The notes beneath the pieces were generated by a model. The model searched no databases, was not told the DNA's origin, and worked only from the letters and a program-made list of their open reading frames with translations. This document shows, in pieces, positions 15,899 to 22,706 of a stretch of 58,962 nucleotides of DNA. A program made the position numbers and the translations under genes. The DNA is from an uncultured Pseudomonadota bacterium (GTDB lineage: Bacteria; Pseudomonadota; Alphaproteobacteria; Rs-D84), in contig CADBLE010000002.1 of the NCBI GenBank assembly GCA_902795435.1, positions 1 to 58,962 of the forward strand. Reading direction: 5' to 3'. Position 1 is the stretch's first letter, and every line of letters starts with the position of its first letter.

Positions 15899-17650
15899 GT
15901 GCGTAAGATAGTTGAAAAATCCATGCTGGGGAATGCATGGACTGTGTTGAATGAACTAGAAGATGGAAAAATATCTACAGACACACAGACATTAATAAAA
16001 AATATTTTGAAAGGTCGTGGCATAGAAGGGGATGAAAAGATTGAAAAATTTTTACATCCATATATTAAAGATTATATGCCAGACCCATTTGTATTGAAAG
16101 ATATGGAAAAGGCAGTAACCATAATTGCAGATTCAATCTGTAATGGTGAAAAAATTGCCATCTATGGTGATTATGATGTTGATGGAATTACATCTACCGC
16201 GGTTCTTGTAAAATATTTAAAAGCAATAAATGTTGATGTTTCTTCGCATTTACCAACCCGTGAAGGCGAAGGTTATGGTTTAAATATTTCTGCTATTGAC
16301 CAGATTATAGAAAATGGTGTGAATTTAATGATAACTGTTGATTGTGGAATCAGCGGGGTCAAAGAAGTTGAATATGCAAAAGAACACGGATTGAAAGTTG
16401 TTATAACAGACCATCATTTACCAGATTCTGTTTTGCCAAATGCGGACGCGGTTGTAAATCCAAAAAGACAAGATGATACATCTGGTCTGACATATCTTGC
16501 CGGGGTTGGCGTTGCATTTTTTACATTGGTTGCATTAAATCGTGAATTAAGAAACAGACATTTTCTGAAAACAGAAATCAATTTGATGGATTATGTTGAT
16601 TTTGTTGCGCTGGGGACTGTTTGCGATACGATGCCTTTGATTGAATTAAACAGGGCGTTTGTTTCATCTGGGTTAAAGGTGTTGGATAAACAACAAAATA
16701 TCGGTCTTAAAATATTGATGGGAATAATAAAGCCAGGTGATAAACAAAAACATGTAACTGCAAGTGATATCGGTTTCGGTATTGGCCCAAGGTTGAATGC
16801 GGCGGGTCGTTTAGATTCTGCAGAACCAGCACTCAGATTATTATTGACTGATAATTGTTTGGTTGCGGTTGATTTGGCACAAAAATTAAACAATATGAAC
16901 CAAGAAAGAATAGATATACAAAGCAATGTGAAAAAACTTGCTGAACAAATTGCTAATGAATCTATTGCAAGTGGTAAAAAAAGTTTGTTTATTTGTGGTG
17001 ATAATTGGCATGGTGGGGTAATGGGTATTATTGCCGGCAGATTGAAAGAAAAATTTCATCTGCCAACATGTGTTGCAACAAAAAAAGATGGTATTATAAA
17101 TGGTTCTGGTCGTTCTGTGAACAATGTTGATTTGGGTAAAATAGTTCACGAAGCATTGGCATTGGGTATTTTATCAGAAGGTGGCGGACATGCAGCGGCT
17201 GCTGGATTTACTTTGAATGCAGACAAAGAACAAGAATTCAGAGATTTCTTTGAAAAATCTGTAAACGACCAATTAAATGGTGAAATGCCTCAATATGAAA
17301 TATTGGTTGATATGGAAATGGACGCGGGTGGTGCAAACAGGGATTTAATTAAACAGTTATCTCAATTATCTCCGTTTGGCCAGGGAAACCAAGAACCTGT
17401 GTTTGTTTTATATGGTGCAAAACTTAAATATGCAAAACAAATGGGAAAAGACCATATTCGTGGAACGGTAATAACATCTTCTGGTAGTCTGGATTTTGTT
17501 GGGTTTTATTTAATGGGGACCCCGATTGGTGATTTTTTACTGGACGATACGCACATAAATACTACAATAAAAATGTTAGGCAAATTGAAAGAAAACGAAT
17601 ATAATAATTGCAAAGAACCGCAATTAGTATTAGAAGATATTGCAATATGA
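15899..17650 (+). CDS. recJ: single-strand DNA-specific exonuclease RecJ
   Basis: The 583-residue enzyme degrades single-stranded DNA 5' to 3' in recombination and mismatch repair. The DHH phosphoesterase domain shows IYGDYDVDGITSTAVL, TVDCGIS, ITDHHLPDSVLPNADAVVNPK, and FGIGPRLNAAGRLDS. The DHHA1 domain has GGGHAAAAGF. The C terminus (LSPFGQGNQEPVF) is an OB-fold as in RecJ. The start is GTG with AAGAGTG upstream. The stop (TGA at 17648-17650) overlaps the next start, another DHH-family gene. Confidence 0.93.
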   Translation: MRKIVEKSMLGNAWTVLNELEDGKISTDTQTLIKNILKGRGIEGDEKIEKFLHPYIKDYMPDPFVLKDMEKAVTIIADSICNGEKIAIYGDYDVDGITSTAVLVKYLKAINVDVSSHLPTREGEGYGLNISAIDQIIENGVNLMITVDCGISGVKEVEYAKEHGLKVVITDHHLPDSVLPNADAVVNPKRQDDTSGLTYLAGVGVAFFTLVALNRELRNRHFLKTEINLMDYVDFVALGTVCDTMPLIELNRAFVSSGLKVLDKQQNIGLKILMGIIKPGDKQKHVTASDIGFGIGPRLNAAGRLDSAEPALRLLLTDNCLVAVDLAQKLNNMNQERIDIQSNVKKLAEQIANESIASGKKSLFICGDNWHGGVMGIIAGRLKEKFHLPTCVATKKDGIINGSGRSVNNVDLGKIVHEALALGILSEGGGHAAAAGFTLNADKEQEFRDFFEKSVNDQLNGEMPQYEILVDMEMDAGGANRDLIKQLSQLSPFGQGNQEPVFVLYGAKLKYAKQMGKDHIRGTVITSSGSLDFVGFYLMGTPIGDFLLDDTHINTTIKMLGKLKENEYNNCKEPQLVLEDIAI

Positions 17651-18600
17651 TGAAGAAAAATATTGAAATTTTAATAGAAAAAATCAAGAACGCAAAAAAT
17701 ATTGCGATTTCTGGTCATAAGAATCTTGATGGGGATGCGCTGGGGTCTGCGTTGGCGTTGTTGAAAATCATAGAATTAAATTTTAATAAAACACCAACTT
17801 TTATTTATGATGGAAATATACCAATGGATTTGGATAATTTTCCATTAAGAAACAAGGCTTGTTATTGTGTAAATGTTTTGGAAAAAACAAAATTTGATTT
17901 ATATATTTTGGTTGATTACGGAACCAGAAAGCATTTGGGTGGTGTTGAAAAATTCGTAGATAACGCAGATTATGTTGTTGAATTTGACCACCACTATAAT
18001 GATGATATTGTCGGCGATTTATGTTTTGATGATGTTGAAAAAGCGGCCACTTCCCAGATAATATTTGATGTTGCAAAACATGCAAATTGGACAATAGACG
18101 GTGATGTTATAGATTTATTGACATTGGCTTTGATTACAGATACTGGTAATTTCAAATTTGTTCGTCACAGTGATGTTTTTACAGATGCTGCACAATTGGT
18201 TGAACGCGGTGCAGATATGTCTAAATTGGTGAATCTGTTACAGAATAAAAGCAAAAAAACAGTATTGGTTGAAACTGCAACTGCGACAAATGCTGAATTT
18301 TTTATGAAAGGGCGTTTGGCGGTTGGAACAATAAACAACAAAGAATATAAAAAATTAGATGGTCGCGGTGAATTAGTATTGAATTTATTGGCACAAATTC
18401 ATGGCGTGGAATTTGTTGTTTTATTCAAAGAACACAAAGAAAATCTGATTGGTGTTTCTTTTAGAAGTAAAACAGTGCCAATAAATACTTTGGCTGAATC
18501 TTTCGGCGGTGGCGGACATTTGTTTGCTGCGGGTGCGGTATTAGAGGGTTCTTTGGAAGAAGTTCGTGATAAAGTTATAAAAGCAATTGAAGGGATGTAG
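17647..18600 (+). CDS. nrnA: DHH/DHHA1 phosphoesterase (NrnA-like nanoRNase / pAp or pApA phosphatase)
   Basis: The product has 317 residues from the ATG at 17647 (or 316 from the adjacent ATG at 17650). The motifs are ISGHKNLDGDALGSALAL, ILVDYG, VEFDHHYND (the DHH), LITDTGNFKF and GGGGHLFAAGAV (DHHA1). This set is typical of NrnA and DhhP proteins, which degrade short oligoribonucleotides, 3'-phosphoadenosine phosphate and, in some bacteria, pApA from c-di-AMP. A diadenylate cyclase gene occurs in the same window at 54 kb, so a role in c-di-AMP turnover is a reasonable inference. Its start overlaps the recJ stop. The exact substrate is unknown. Confidence 0.85.
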   Translation: MMKKNIEILIEKIKNAKNIAISGHKNLDGDALGSALALLKIIELNFNKTPTFIYDGNIPMDLDNFPLRNKACYCVNVLEKTKFDLYILVDYGTRKHLGGVEKFVDNADYVVEFDHHYNDDIVGDLCFDDVEKAATSQIIFDVAKHANWTIDGDVIDLLTLALITDTGNFKFVRHSDVFTDAAQLVERGADMSKLVNLLQNKSKKTVLVETATATNAEFFMKGRLAVGTINNKEYKKLDGRGELVLNLLAQIHGVEFVVLFKEHKENLIGVSFRSKTVPINTLAESFGGGGHLFAAGAVLEGSLEEVRDKVIKAIEGM

Positions 18601-18603
18601 GTT

Positions 18604-19218
18604 ATGAAAAAAATATTTGCTTTGTTTATAGGTGTGTTTTTTGTTGGTTCTGCGTTTGCAGATGTTGATGTAAATGCTGTGAAAAACGCTGAAAAATATC
18701 TGAATTCTATCACGGGGTTACAGGGGGATTTTACACAAACCGCAAATGGAAAAACTGAAAACGGTGTTTTTTCTATGTTGCGTCCGGGACGTGTCAGATT
18801 AGATTATGCGAATGCGCCAATTCAATTGGTTTCAGACGGTAAAGATTTATATTTTTACGACAAATCTTTGGACCAAATCACAACCGTTCCTTTGACCAGT
18901 ACACCTGCGGGAATATTAGTTAGAAAAAAGATAGATTTACAAAATGCAGATATAAATGTCATTGAAACATCAAACAATAAAAATGATTTTTCATTAAAGA
19001 TGAATATCAAGGGTCAAGAAGGTTTGGGCCACATGGATGTTGTCTTTGATAAAAAACCAATGAAATTGAAATCATGGACCGTTGTTGATGCAACTGGGAA
19101 TAAAACAGATGTTGCGTTCAATAATCTTAAAACAAAAACAGATTTCAAGAAAAACTATTTTCAATTATCTCGTCATAAAACAACCAGCACAAATGACGGG
19201 GACGATTTTTACGACTAG
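18604..19218 (+). CDS. lolA: outer-membrane lipoprotein carrier LolA
   Basis: The 204-residue periplasmic protein ferries lipoproteins from the LolCDE transporter to the outer membrane. A signal peptide (1-19, FVGSAFA) precedes the family pattern: LNSITGLQGDFTQTANGKTENGVFSMLRPGRVRLDY, and LVSDGKDLYFYDKSLDQITTVPL, then TPAGILV. In alphaproteobacteria lolA is often single, without LolB. It is 3 nt after the DHH phosphoesterase gene and is followed by tatB 9 nt downstream, so all are likely one operon. Confidence 0.87.
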   Translation: MKKIFALFIGVFFVGSAFADVDVNAVKNAEKYLNSITGLQGDFTQTANGKTENGVFSMLRPGRVRLDYANAPIQLVSDGKDLYFYDKSLDQITTVPLTSTPAGILVRKKIDLQNADINVIETSNNKNDFSLKMNIKGQEGLGHMDVVFDKKPMKLKSWTVVDATGNKTDVAFNNLKTKTDFKKNYFQLSRHKTTSTNDGDDFYD

Positions 19219-19227
19219 GGTAATTTT

Positions 19228-19521
19228 ATGTTAGGAATCAGTTGGACCGAATTTTTAGTAATTTTATTGGTGGCTGTTTGTATTGTGCCTGCTAAAAATT
19301 GGCCTGATGTTGCCAGATTTATGGCACGTATTTTCAGATATATTCGTAATCTTGTTTGGAAAATTTCTGATGTTGGTGAACAAATACAACAACGTATAGA
19401 ACTTGAAAAACCAATTGATGATTTGATTACTAATGCTGGTCAAAATATTTTTTATGAAACACCGAAGAAAAAAACACAGAAGAAAAAAATAACCAAGAAA
19501 AAGACAAAAAAATCAAAATGA
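19228..19521 (+). CDS. tatB: Sec-independent translocase subunit TatB
   Basis: The 97-residue protein has the N-terminal MLGISWTEFLVILLVAVCIV helix with the conserved Glu 8, the PAKNWPDVARFMARIFRYIR amphipathic helix, and a long helical tail with a Lys-rich end. TatB joins TatC in recognising twin-arginine signals at the inner membrane. It overlaps tatC by 4 nt (ATGA). TatA is encoded apart, at 11034-11204. The canonical FGP hinge after the membrane helix reads VPA here. Confidence 0.85.
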   Translation: MLGISWTEFLVILLVAVCIVPAKNWPDVARFMARIFRYIRNLVWKISDVGEQIQQRIELEKPIDDLITNAGQNIFYETPKKKTQKKKITKKKTKKSK

Positions 19522-20225
19522 AAATGACATTAATGCAACATTTTTCAGAATTGAGACGCAGAATTTTATGGTGTGCGTTGGTGTTTATTTTGGCGTTTGT
19601 TTTTGGTTGGTGTGTTTCTGATTATATTGAATTGTTTTTAACTGCACCTTTGATGCGTGTGTGGGATGATACAACATTGCTCTATACTGAATTGACAGAC
19701 GGTTTAATGATACAGTTTTCTTTGGCAACTTTGGTTGCTTTGATTATAACAATACCGGTTTGTTTGTGGCATATATGGGCATTTATAGCACCGGGATTGC
19801 ATAAAAATGAAAAGCAATTTTTATTGCCTATATTTATAATATCGCCTTTGTTATTTATTATGGGGGCTGGGTTTGCTTTTTATGTTTTGTTGCCGTTCGT
19901 ATTCAATTTCTTTATAGAATTAAACGAAGCATCAAATGTGCCAACTGTATTGATGCCGGCAATTACGGGATATCTTGCATTTTCAATTGGATTATTGAAA
20001 ATTTTTGGTTTGGCATTTCAATTACCATTGGTGATGGTGTTATTAAACAGAATAGGGTTATTGTCCAAACAAACCGCAATAAAATCACGCAGATATGTTG
20101 TTGTTATAATATTTATTGCATCTGCAGTTTTGACACCACCAGATATCGTTTCTCAAATTTTGTTGGCTTTGCCAATGTTATTTCTATATGAAATCAGTTT
20201 GTTATTTATGAATAATAACCGATAA
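19518..20225 (+). CDS. tatC: Sec-independent translocase subunit TatC
   Basis: The 235-residue inner-membrane protein is the receptor for twin-arginine signals. The N terminus MQHFSELRRRILWCALVF carries the conserved HxxELRxR motif. Six hydrophobic segments follow, with family motifs FSLATLVALIITIPVCLWHIWAFIAPGLHKNEKQ and GLAFQLPLVMVLLNRIGLL, and the end includes SAVLTPPDIVSQILLALPMLFLYEISLL. It overlaps tatB by 4 nt and probably ends the recJ-tatC unit. Confidence 0.95.
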   Translation: MKMTLMQHFSELRRRILWCALVFILAFVFGWCVSDYIELFLTAPLMRVWDDTTLLYTELTDGLMIQFSLATLVALIITIPVCLWHIWAFIAPGLHKNEKQFLLPIFIISPLLFIMGAGFAFYVLLPFVFNFFIELNEASNVPTVLMPAITGYLAFSIGLLKIFGLAFQLPLVMVLLNRIGLLSKQTAIKSRRYVVVIIFIASAVLTPPDIVSQILLALPMLFLYEISLLFMNNNR

Positions 20226-20248
20226 TGTTTTTATTTACCCCGTTTTTG

Positions 20249-20257
20249 TGGTATAAT
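20249..20257 (+). promoter_or_regulatory. extended -10 of the LysM/M23 gene
   Basis: TGGTATAAT is followed by seven bases (TACATTT) and then the GTG start of the next gene. The spacing suggests transcription starts at or next to the start codon. Confidence 0.6.
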
Positions 20258-20264
20258 TACATTT

Positions 20265-21644
20265 GTGAGAAAGTTCTTTAATTTTGTTTCATTGATTTGT
20301 TTGGTTTCGTTCGGATTGAACGCATGTGATTTGCAACCAAAAATTGCATCTATTCCTGATAATATCGGTATGTTCATAGAAGACAGATATCCGGCATTGT
20401 TGGCGGACCCTGAAACACAACCTGAAATTTATAATTCAGCAGCCAGCGATTATGGTGTCTATGCGTCGCCTGAATTGTATGGTTCTGCAAATGTAAATGA
20501 TTATGTTTTATATGCCAGCGTTGATGATTATGTCTTGAAACCAACAGATGAAGTAAAAGAAAAATCTGAAACGGTCGAAAAATCTGAACCAGTTGTTGAA
20601 GAACCAAAACCTGATTATATTGTTGTGCCTGTTTATGGTGGTGATTTTATAAAAGAAGCGACTGTTGTAAAAGAAGAACCAAATAAAGATTTTGTTATTG
20701 TGGCAAAGGGTGACACTCTGTATTCAATTGCGCGTAAAAATAACAAGACCGTATCAGAAATTGCAAAAATCAATAATATGAAAGAACCTTATAATCTATC
20801 CATTGGACAAAAGGTTTTATTGCGTTCTGCAAATGTGCAAAAAGAAATTCCAAATGTGATATCTACTGAAAAGGTTGCGGAAATAAAACAGCAAACGCCT
20901 GTTGTACACACAACAACCAAACGTGTAAATTTGACAGAAATCACAGTAGAAAAAGGTGACACTTTGTATTCTTTGTCGCGTAAATATGAAATACCTGTGA
21001 ATGATTTAGCGGTGTTAAATAAATTAAATGCGCCGTTTACATTATCGGTCGGACAAAAATTAAAGGTTCCGCAATTAAACAAAACCGTTAAATCAGATAA
21101 AGTGATAACGGGCCCAACCAAAATCGCAAAAACTGAAAACCCGGTTGTAAAATCAACACCTGTGAAAAAAGAAGTGAAAACGAAAGAAAGCGTTGTTGTG
21201 AAAAACGAGCCAAAGAAAATTTCGTCAGACCCACAAAAACAATTACCAAAAATTACAGCACGTTCATCTGCTAAATTTTCATGGCCGGTTCGTGGAAAAA
21301 TATTATCTCAATATGGTGCAAAAAATGGTGGTCTGTTTAATGATGGTATAAATATTTCTGCGCCAATGGGAACATCAGTCAAAGCAGCCGAAAACGGTGT
21401 TGTTGCATACGCTGGAAATGAAGTAAAGGGTATGGGAAATTTAATAATTGTTCAACATAGTGACGGTTGGATGACGGTTTATGCGCATCTTGATTCTATG
21501 AATGTTAAACGTGGAACAAAATTGTCGGTTGGACAAATAATCGGTAAAATTGGAAAAACAGGCAAGGTTTCACAACCGCAACTCCATTTTGAAATACGCA
21601 AGGGGACAAAGGCATATAATCCTGTGGATTATCTGAAAAAATAA
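20265..21644 (+). CDS. LysM/M23 murein-hydrolase-activator-like lipoprotein (NlpD type)
   Basis: The 459-residue protein begins with GTG and a lipoprotein signal (LNAC, Cys 21). Two LysM peptidoglycan-binding modules follow (about 142-187, IVAKGDTLYSIARKNNKTVSEIAKIN; about 225-270, VEKGDTLYSLSRKYEIPVNDLAVLN). A basic linker leads to a C-terminal M23 (LytM) domain (about 340-459, WPVRGKILSQYG ... VVAYAGNEVKGMGNLIIVQHSDGWMTVYAHLDSM). In the M23 core the first zinc-ligand His appears as FNDGINIS (Asn-Asp rather than His-x-x-x-Asp), so it is probably a non-catalytic activator of amidases like NlpD or EnvC. No ribosome site is seen. Confidence 0.88.
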   Translation: MRKFFNFVSLICLVSFGLNACDLQPKIASIPDNIGMFIEDRYPALLADPETQPEIYNSAASDYGVYASPELYGSANVNDYVLYASVDDYVLKPTDEVKEKSETVEKSEPVVEEPKPDYIVVPVYGGDFIKEATVVKEEPNKDFVIVAKGDTLYSIARKNNKTVSEIAKINNMKEPYNLSIGQKVLLRSANVQKEIPNVISTEKVAEIKQQTPVVHTTTKRVNLTEITVEKGDTLYSLSRKYEIPVNDLAVLNKLNAPFTLSVGQKLKVPQLNKTVKSDKVITGPTKIAKTENPVVKSTPVKKEVKTKESVVVKNEPKKISSDPQKQLPKITARSSAKFSWPVRGKILSQYGAKNGGLFNDGINISAPMGTSVKAAENGVVAYAGNEVKGMGNLIIVQHSDGWMTVYAHLDSMNVKRGTKLSVGQIIGKIGKTGKVSQPQLHFEIRKGTKAYNPVDYLKK

Positions 21645-21672
21645 AACAGGGTGTTTTACACCCCGTTTTTTT
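21645..21672. terminator. bidirectional terminator
   Basis: GGGTGT pairs with ACACCC around a TTT loop, with an A tract upstream and a seven-T tract downstream. It separates the convergent genes ending at 21644 and 21671. Confidence 0.8.
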
Positions 21673-22213
21673 ACTGGTTTAATGTGCCCCATGCAGCTTT
21701 GTATCCGCCGTCCCGAGTTAAAATCAATTTTGCATTGTTTAATTGTGTAGCCGTTAAACCACGAACAATATAAGATTGTTGTAATTTACCGTTAGAATCA
21801 GATTTAATTGTTGGTAAATCTATATTCATTGTTTCTGTGGCACAGCATATACCGTTATCGCATGTGCTGCATTGGTAAATTTGTGCAGTATAAATTTTAC
21901 CAGGTCTTAAATCAACCAAATCAATTTTCATTTTTAATCCGTTATCTGTTTCTTTGAATTTGATTGTACCCATTACAGATTCACCACCGTTTACAGAACG
22001 GGTATATATGTTTGCAATAACATTATCTATGTCATCATCTGTATAGTTTTGTTGGAATACCTTTGTTTCGTGTTTTTTATGATGCTTTTTATGGTGTTGT
22101 GCTTTTTCTGTATATTGTTCTTTGTGATGCATACTTGATGGGCATGTTGTTGTACATGCAGATGTCAACAAAGTGACGGCACACAAAGATGTTAGTAAAG
22201 TTTTCGGTTTCAT
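21671..22213 (-). CDS. SodC-fold-like lipoprotein without metal ligands, with a His-rich linker
   Basis: The 180-residue product (start ATG 22213, with an AAGGAG site) has a lipoprotein-like signal (LLTSAC, Cys 20). A His-rich segment (29-48, seven His) is followed by a region that matches the Cu/Zn superoxide dismutase order of elements: MGTIKFKETDNGLKMKIDLVDLRPG, DLPTIKSDSNGKL, and AKLILTRDGG. Where SodC carries HxHxH copper ligands this protein reads YTAQIYQC, and the usual ligand near the end is Thr, so enzyme activity is unlikely. Four extra cysteines lie in CSTCDNGICC (115-124). A binding or metal-handling role is a guess. The family call is by pattern only. Confidence 0.55.
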   Translation of the reverse strand: MKPKTLLTSLCAVTLLTSACTTTCPSSMHHKEQYTEKAQHHKKHHKKHETKVFQQNYTDDDIDNVIANIYTRSVNGGESVMGTIKFKETDNGLKMKIDLVDLRPGKIYTAQIYQCSTCDNGICCATETMNIDLPTIKSDSNGKLQQSYIVRGLTATQLNNAKLILTRDGGYKAAWGTLNQ

Positions 22214-22247
22214 AAAATTCTCCTTTTTTGTTGGTTGCATGATAATC

Positions 22248-22270
22248 ATATATTAAAACATTTAATATAT
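22248..22270 (-). promoter_or_regulatory. 10-bp perfect inverted repeat upstream of the SodC-like gene
   Basis: ATATATTAAA (22248-22257) and its exact complement TTTAATATAT (22261-22270) are separated by ACA. The site lies 35-57 nt upstream of the lipoprotein start, overlapping where its promoter should be, so it could be an operator. AT-rich inverted repeats also arise by chance in such DNA. Confidence 0.45.
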
Positions 22271-22335
22271 CGTCAGGTTTGATTCCCTAGGAAGGAACTG
22301 AAAAACATAGAAATAGGCGATTTTGTGATAAAAAC

Positions 22336-22364
22336 TTGCATTTAGGGAAAAAAGCGTATAAAAT
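22336..22364 (+). promoter_or_regulatory. promoter of tRNA-Lys
   Basis: TTGCAT (22336-22341), a 17-nt spacer and TAAAAT (22359-22364) end 10 nt before the tRNA. Confidence 0.6.
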
Positions 22365-22374
22365 GGGTTTCGCT

Positions 22375-22450
22375 GGATGCATAGCTCAGTTGGTAGAGCA
22401 ACTGACTCTTAATCAGTGGGTCCAGGGTTCGAGTCCCTGTGCGTCCACCA
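22375..22450 (+). tRNA. tRNA-Lys (anticodon CTT)
   Basis: A complete cloverleaf of 76 nt including the encoded CCA. The acceptor GGATGCA pairs with TGCGTCC, the D-loop AGCTCAGTTGGTAGAGC and T-loop GGTTCGAGTCC are canonical, and the anticodon arm ACTGA/TCAGT encloses CTCTTAA with anticodon CTT at 22408-22410. The last 20 nt of the tRNA are repeated 174 nt downstream. Confidence 0.97.
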
Positions 22451-22480
22451 AGATAACAACCACCCGAAAGGGTGGTTTTT
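22431..22480 (+). repeat. 50-bp direct repeat, copy 1 (tRNA-Lys 3' end plus terminator)
   Basis: This copy covers the last 20 nt of tRNA-Lys (from GAGTCC through CCA), a 7-nt joint and a terminator hairpin. It is identical over 50 bp to 22605-22654. Confidence 0.95.
22458..22480 (+). terminator. tRNA-Lys terminator
   Basis: AACCACCC pairs with GGGTGGTT around a GAAA tetraloop, followed by a T tract. An identical copy is at 22632-22654. Confidence 0.85.
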
Positions 22481-22604
22481 ATATTGCAGCACAGATTAGA
22501 CGAGAACCCTTTGTAACAAAGTTACAGGTTCGACAACAAGTAGATTTTGTGAGCGTTAGTGAAACGAAATCGTCACGGTTGCCCCGCAGGGTTTTTACCC
22601 GAGG
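22481..22604 (+). other. hairpin-rich non-coding interval between the two tRNA-end repeats
   Basis: No credible gene is present. Several short stems can form: GAACC (22504-22508) with GGTTC (22527-22531) enclosing TGTAAC/GTTACA, GTGA (22549-22552) with TCAC (22573-22576) around CGTT/AACG, and GGGT/ACCC near 22590-22600. It could be a small structured RNA, the body of a minimal element, or remains of one. Confidence 0.45.
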
Positions 22605-22654
22605 GAGTCCCTGTGCGTCCACCAAGATAACAACCACCCGAAAGGGTGGTTTTT
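22605..22654 (+). repeat. 50-bp direct repeat, copy 2 (partial tRNA-Lys 3' end plus terminator)
   Basis: It repeats 22431-22480 exactly. Upstream of it there is no tRNA body, so this is a fragment and not a second tRNA gene. Duplicated tRNA 3' ends often mark attachment sites of integrated elements, but slippage duplication is also possible. Confidence 0.95.
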
Positions 22655-22670
22655 GTTGTTTATAAATTTT

Positions 22671-22699
22671 TTGATTTTAGGTTTTTATTCATGTACAAT
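22671..22699 (+). promoter_or_regulatory. promoter of the Slam-like gene
   Basis: TTGATT (22671-22676), a 17-nt spacer and TACAAT (22694-22699) are followed after seven bases by the ATG at 22707. Confidence 0.6.
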
Positions 22700-22706
22700 A
22701 ATGAAC

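Noticed and set aside
22451-22624. Second tRNA-Lys gene ending at the second repeat
   Set aside because: Only the last 20 nt match; the 5' part cannot form D or anticodon arms and has no CTT anticodon loop.
22336-22665. 109-codon plus-strand frame across tRNA-Lys and the repeats
   Set aside because: It runs through a complete tRNA and two terminators, has no ribosome site, and its repeated peptide only reflects the 50-bp DNA repeat.
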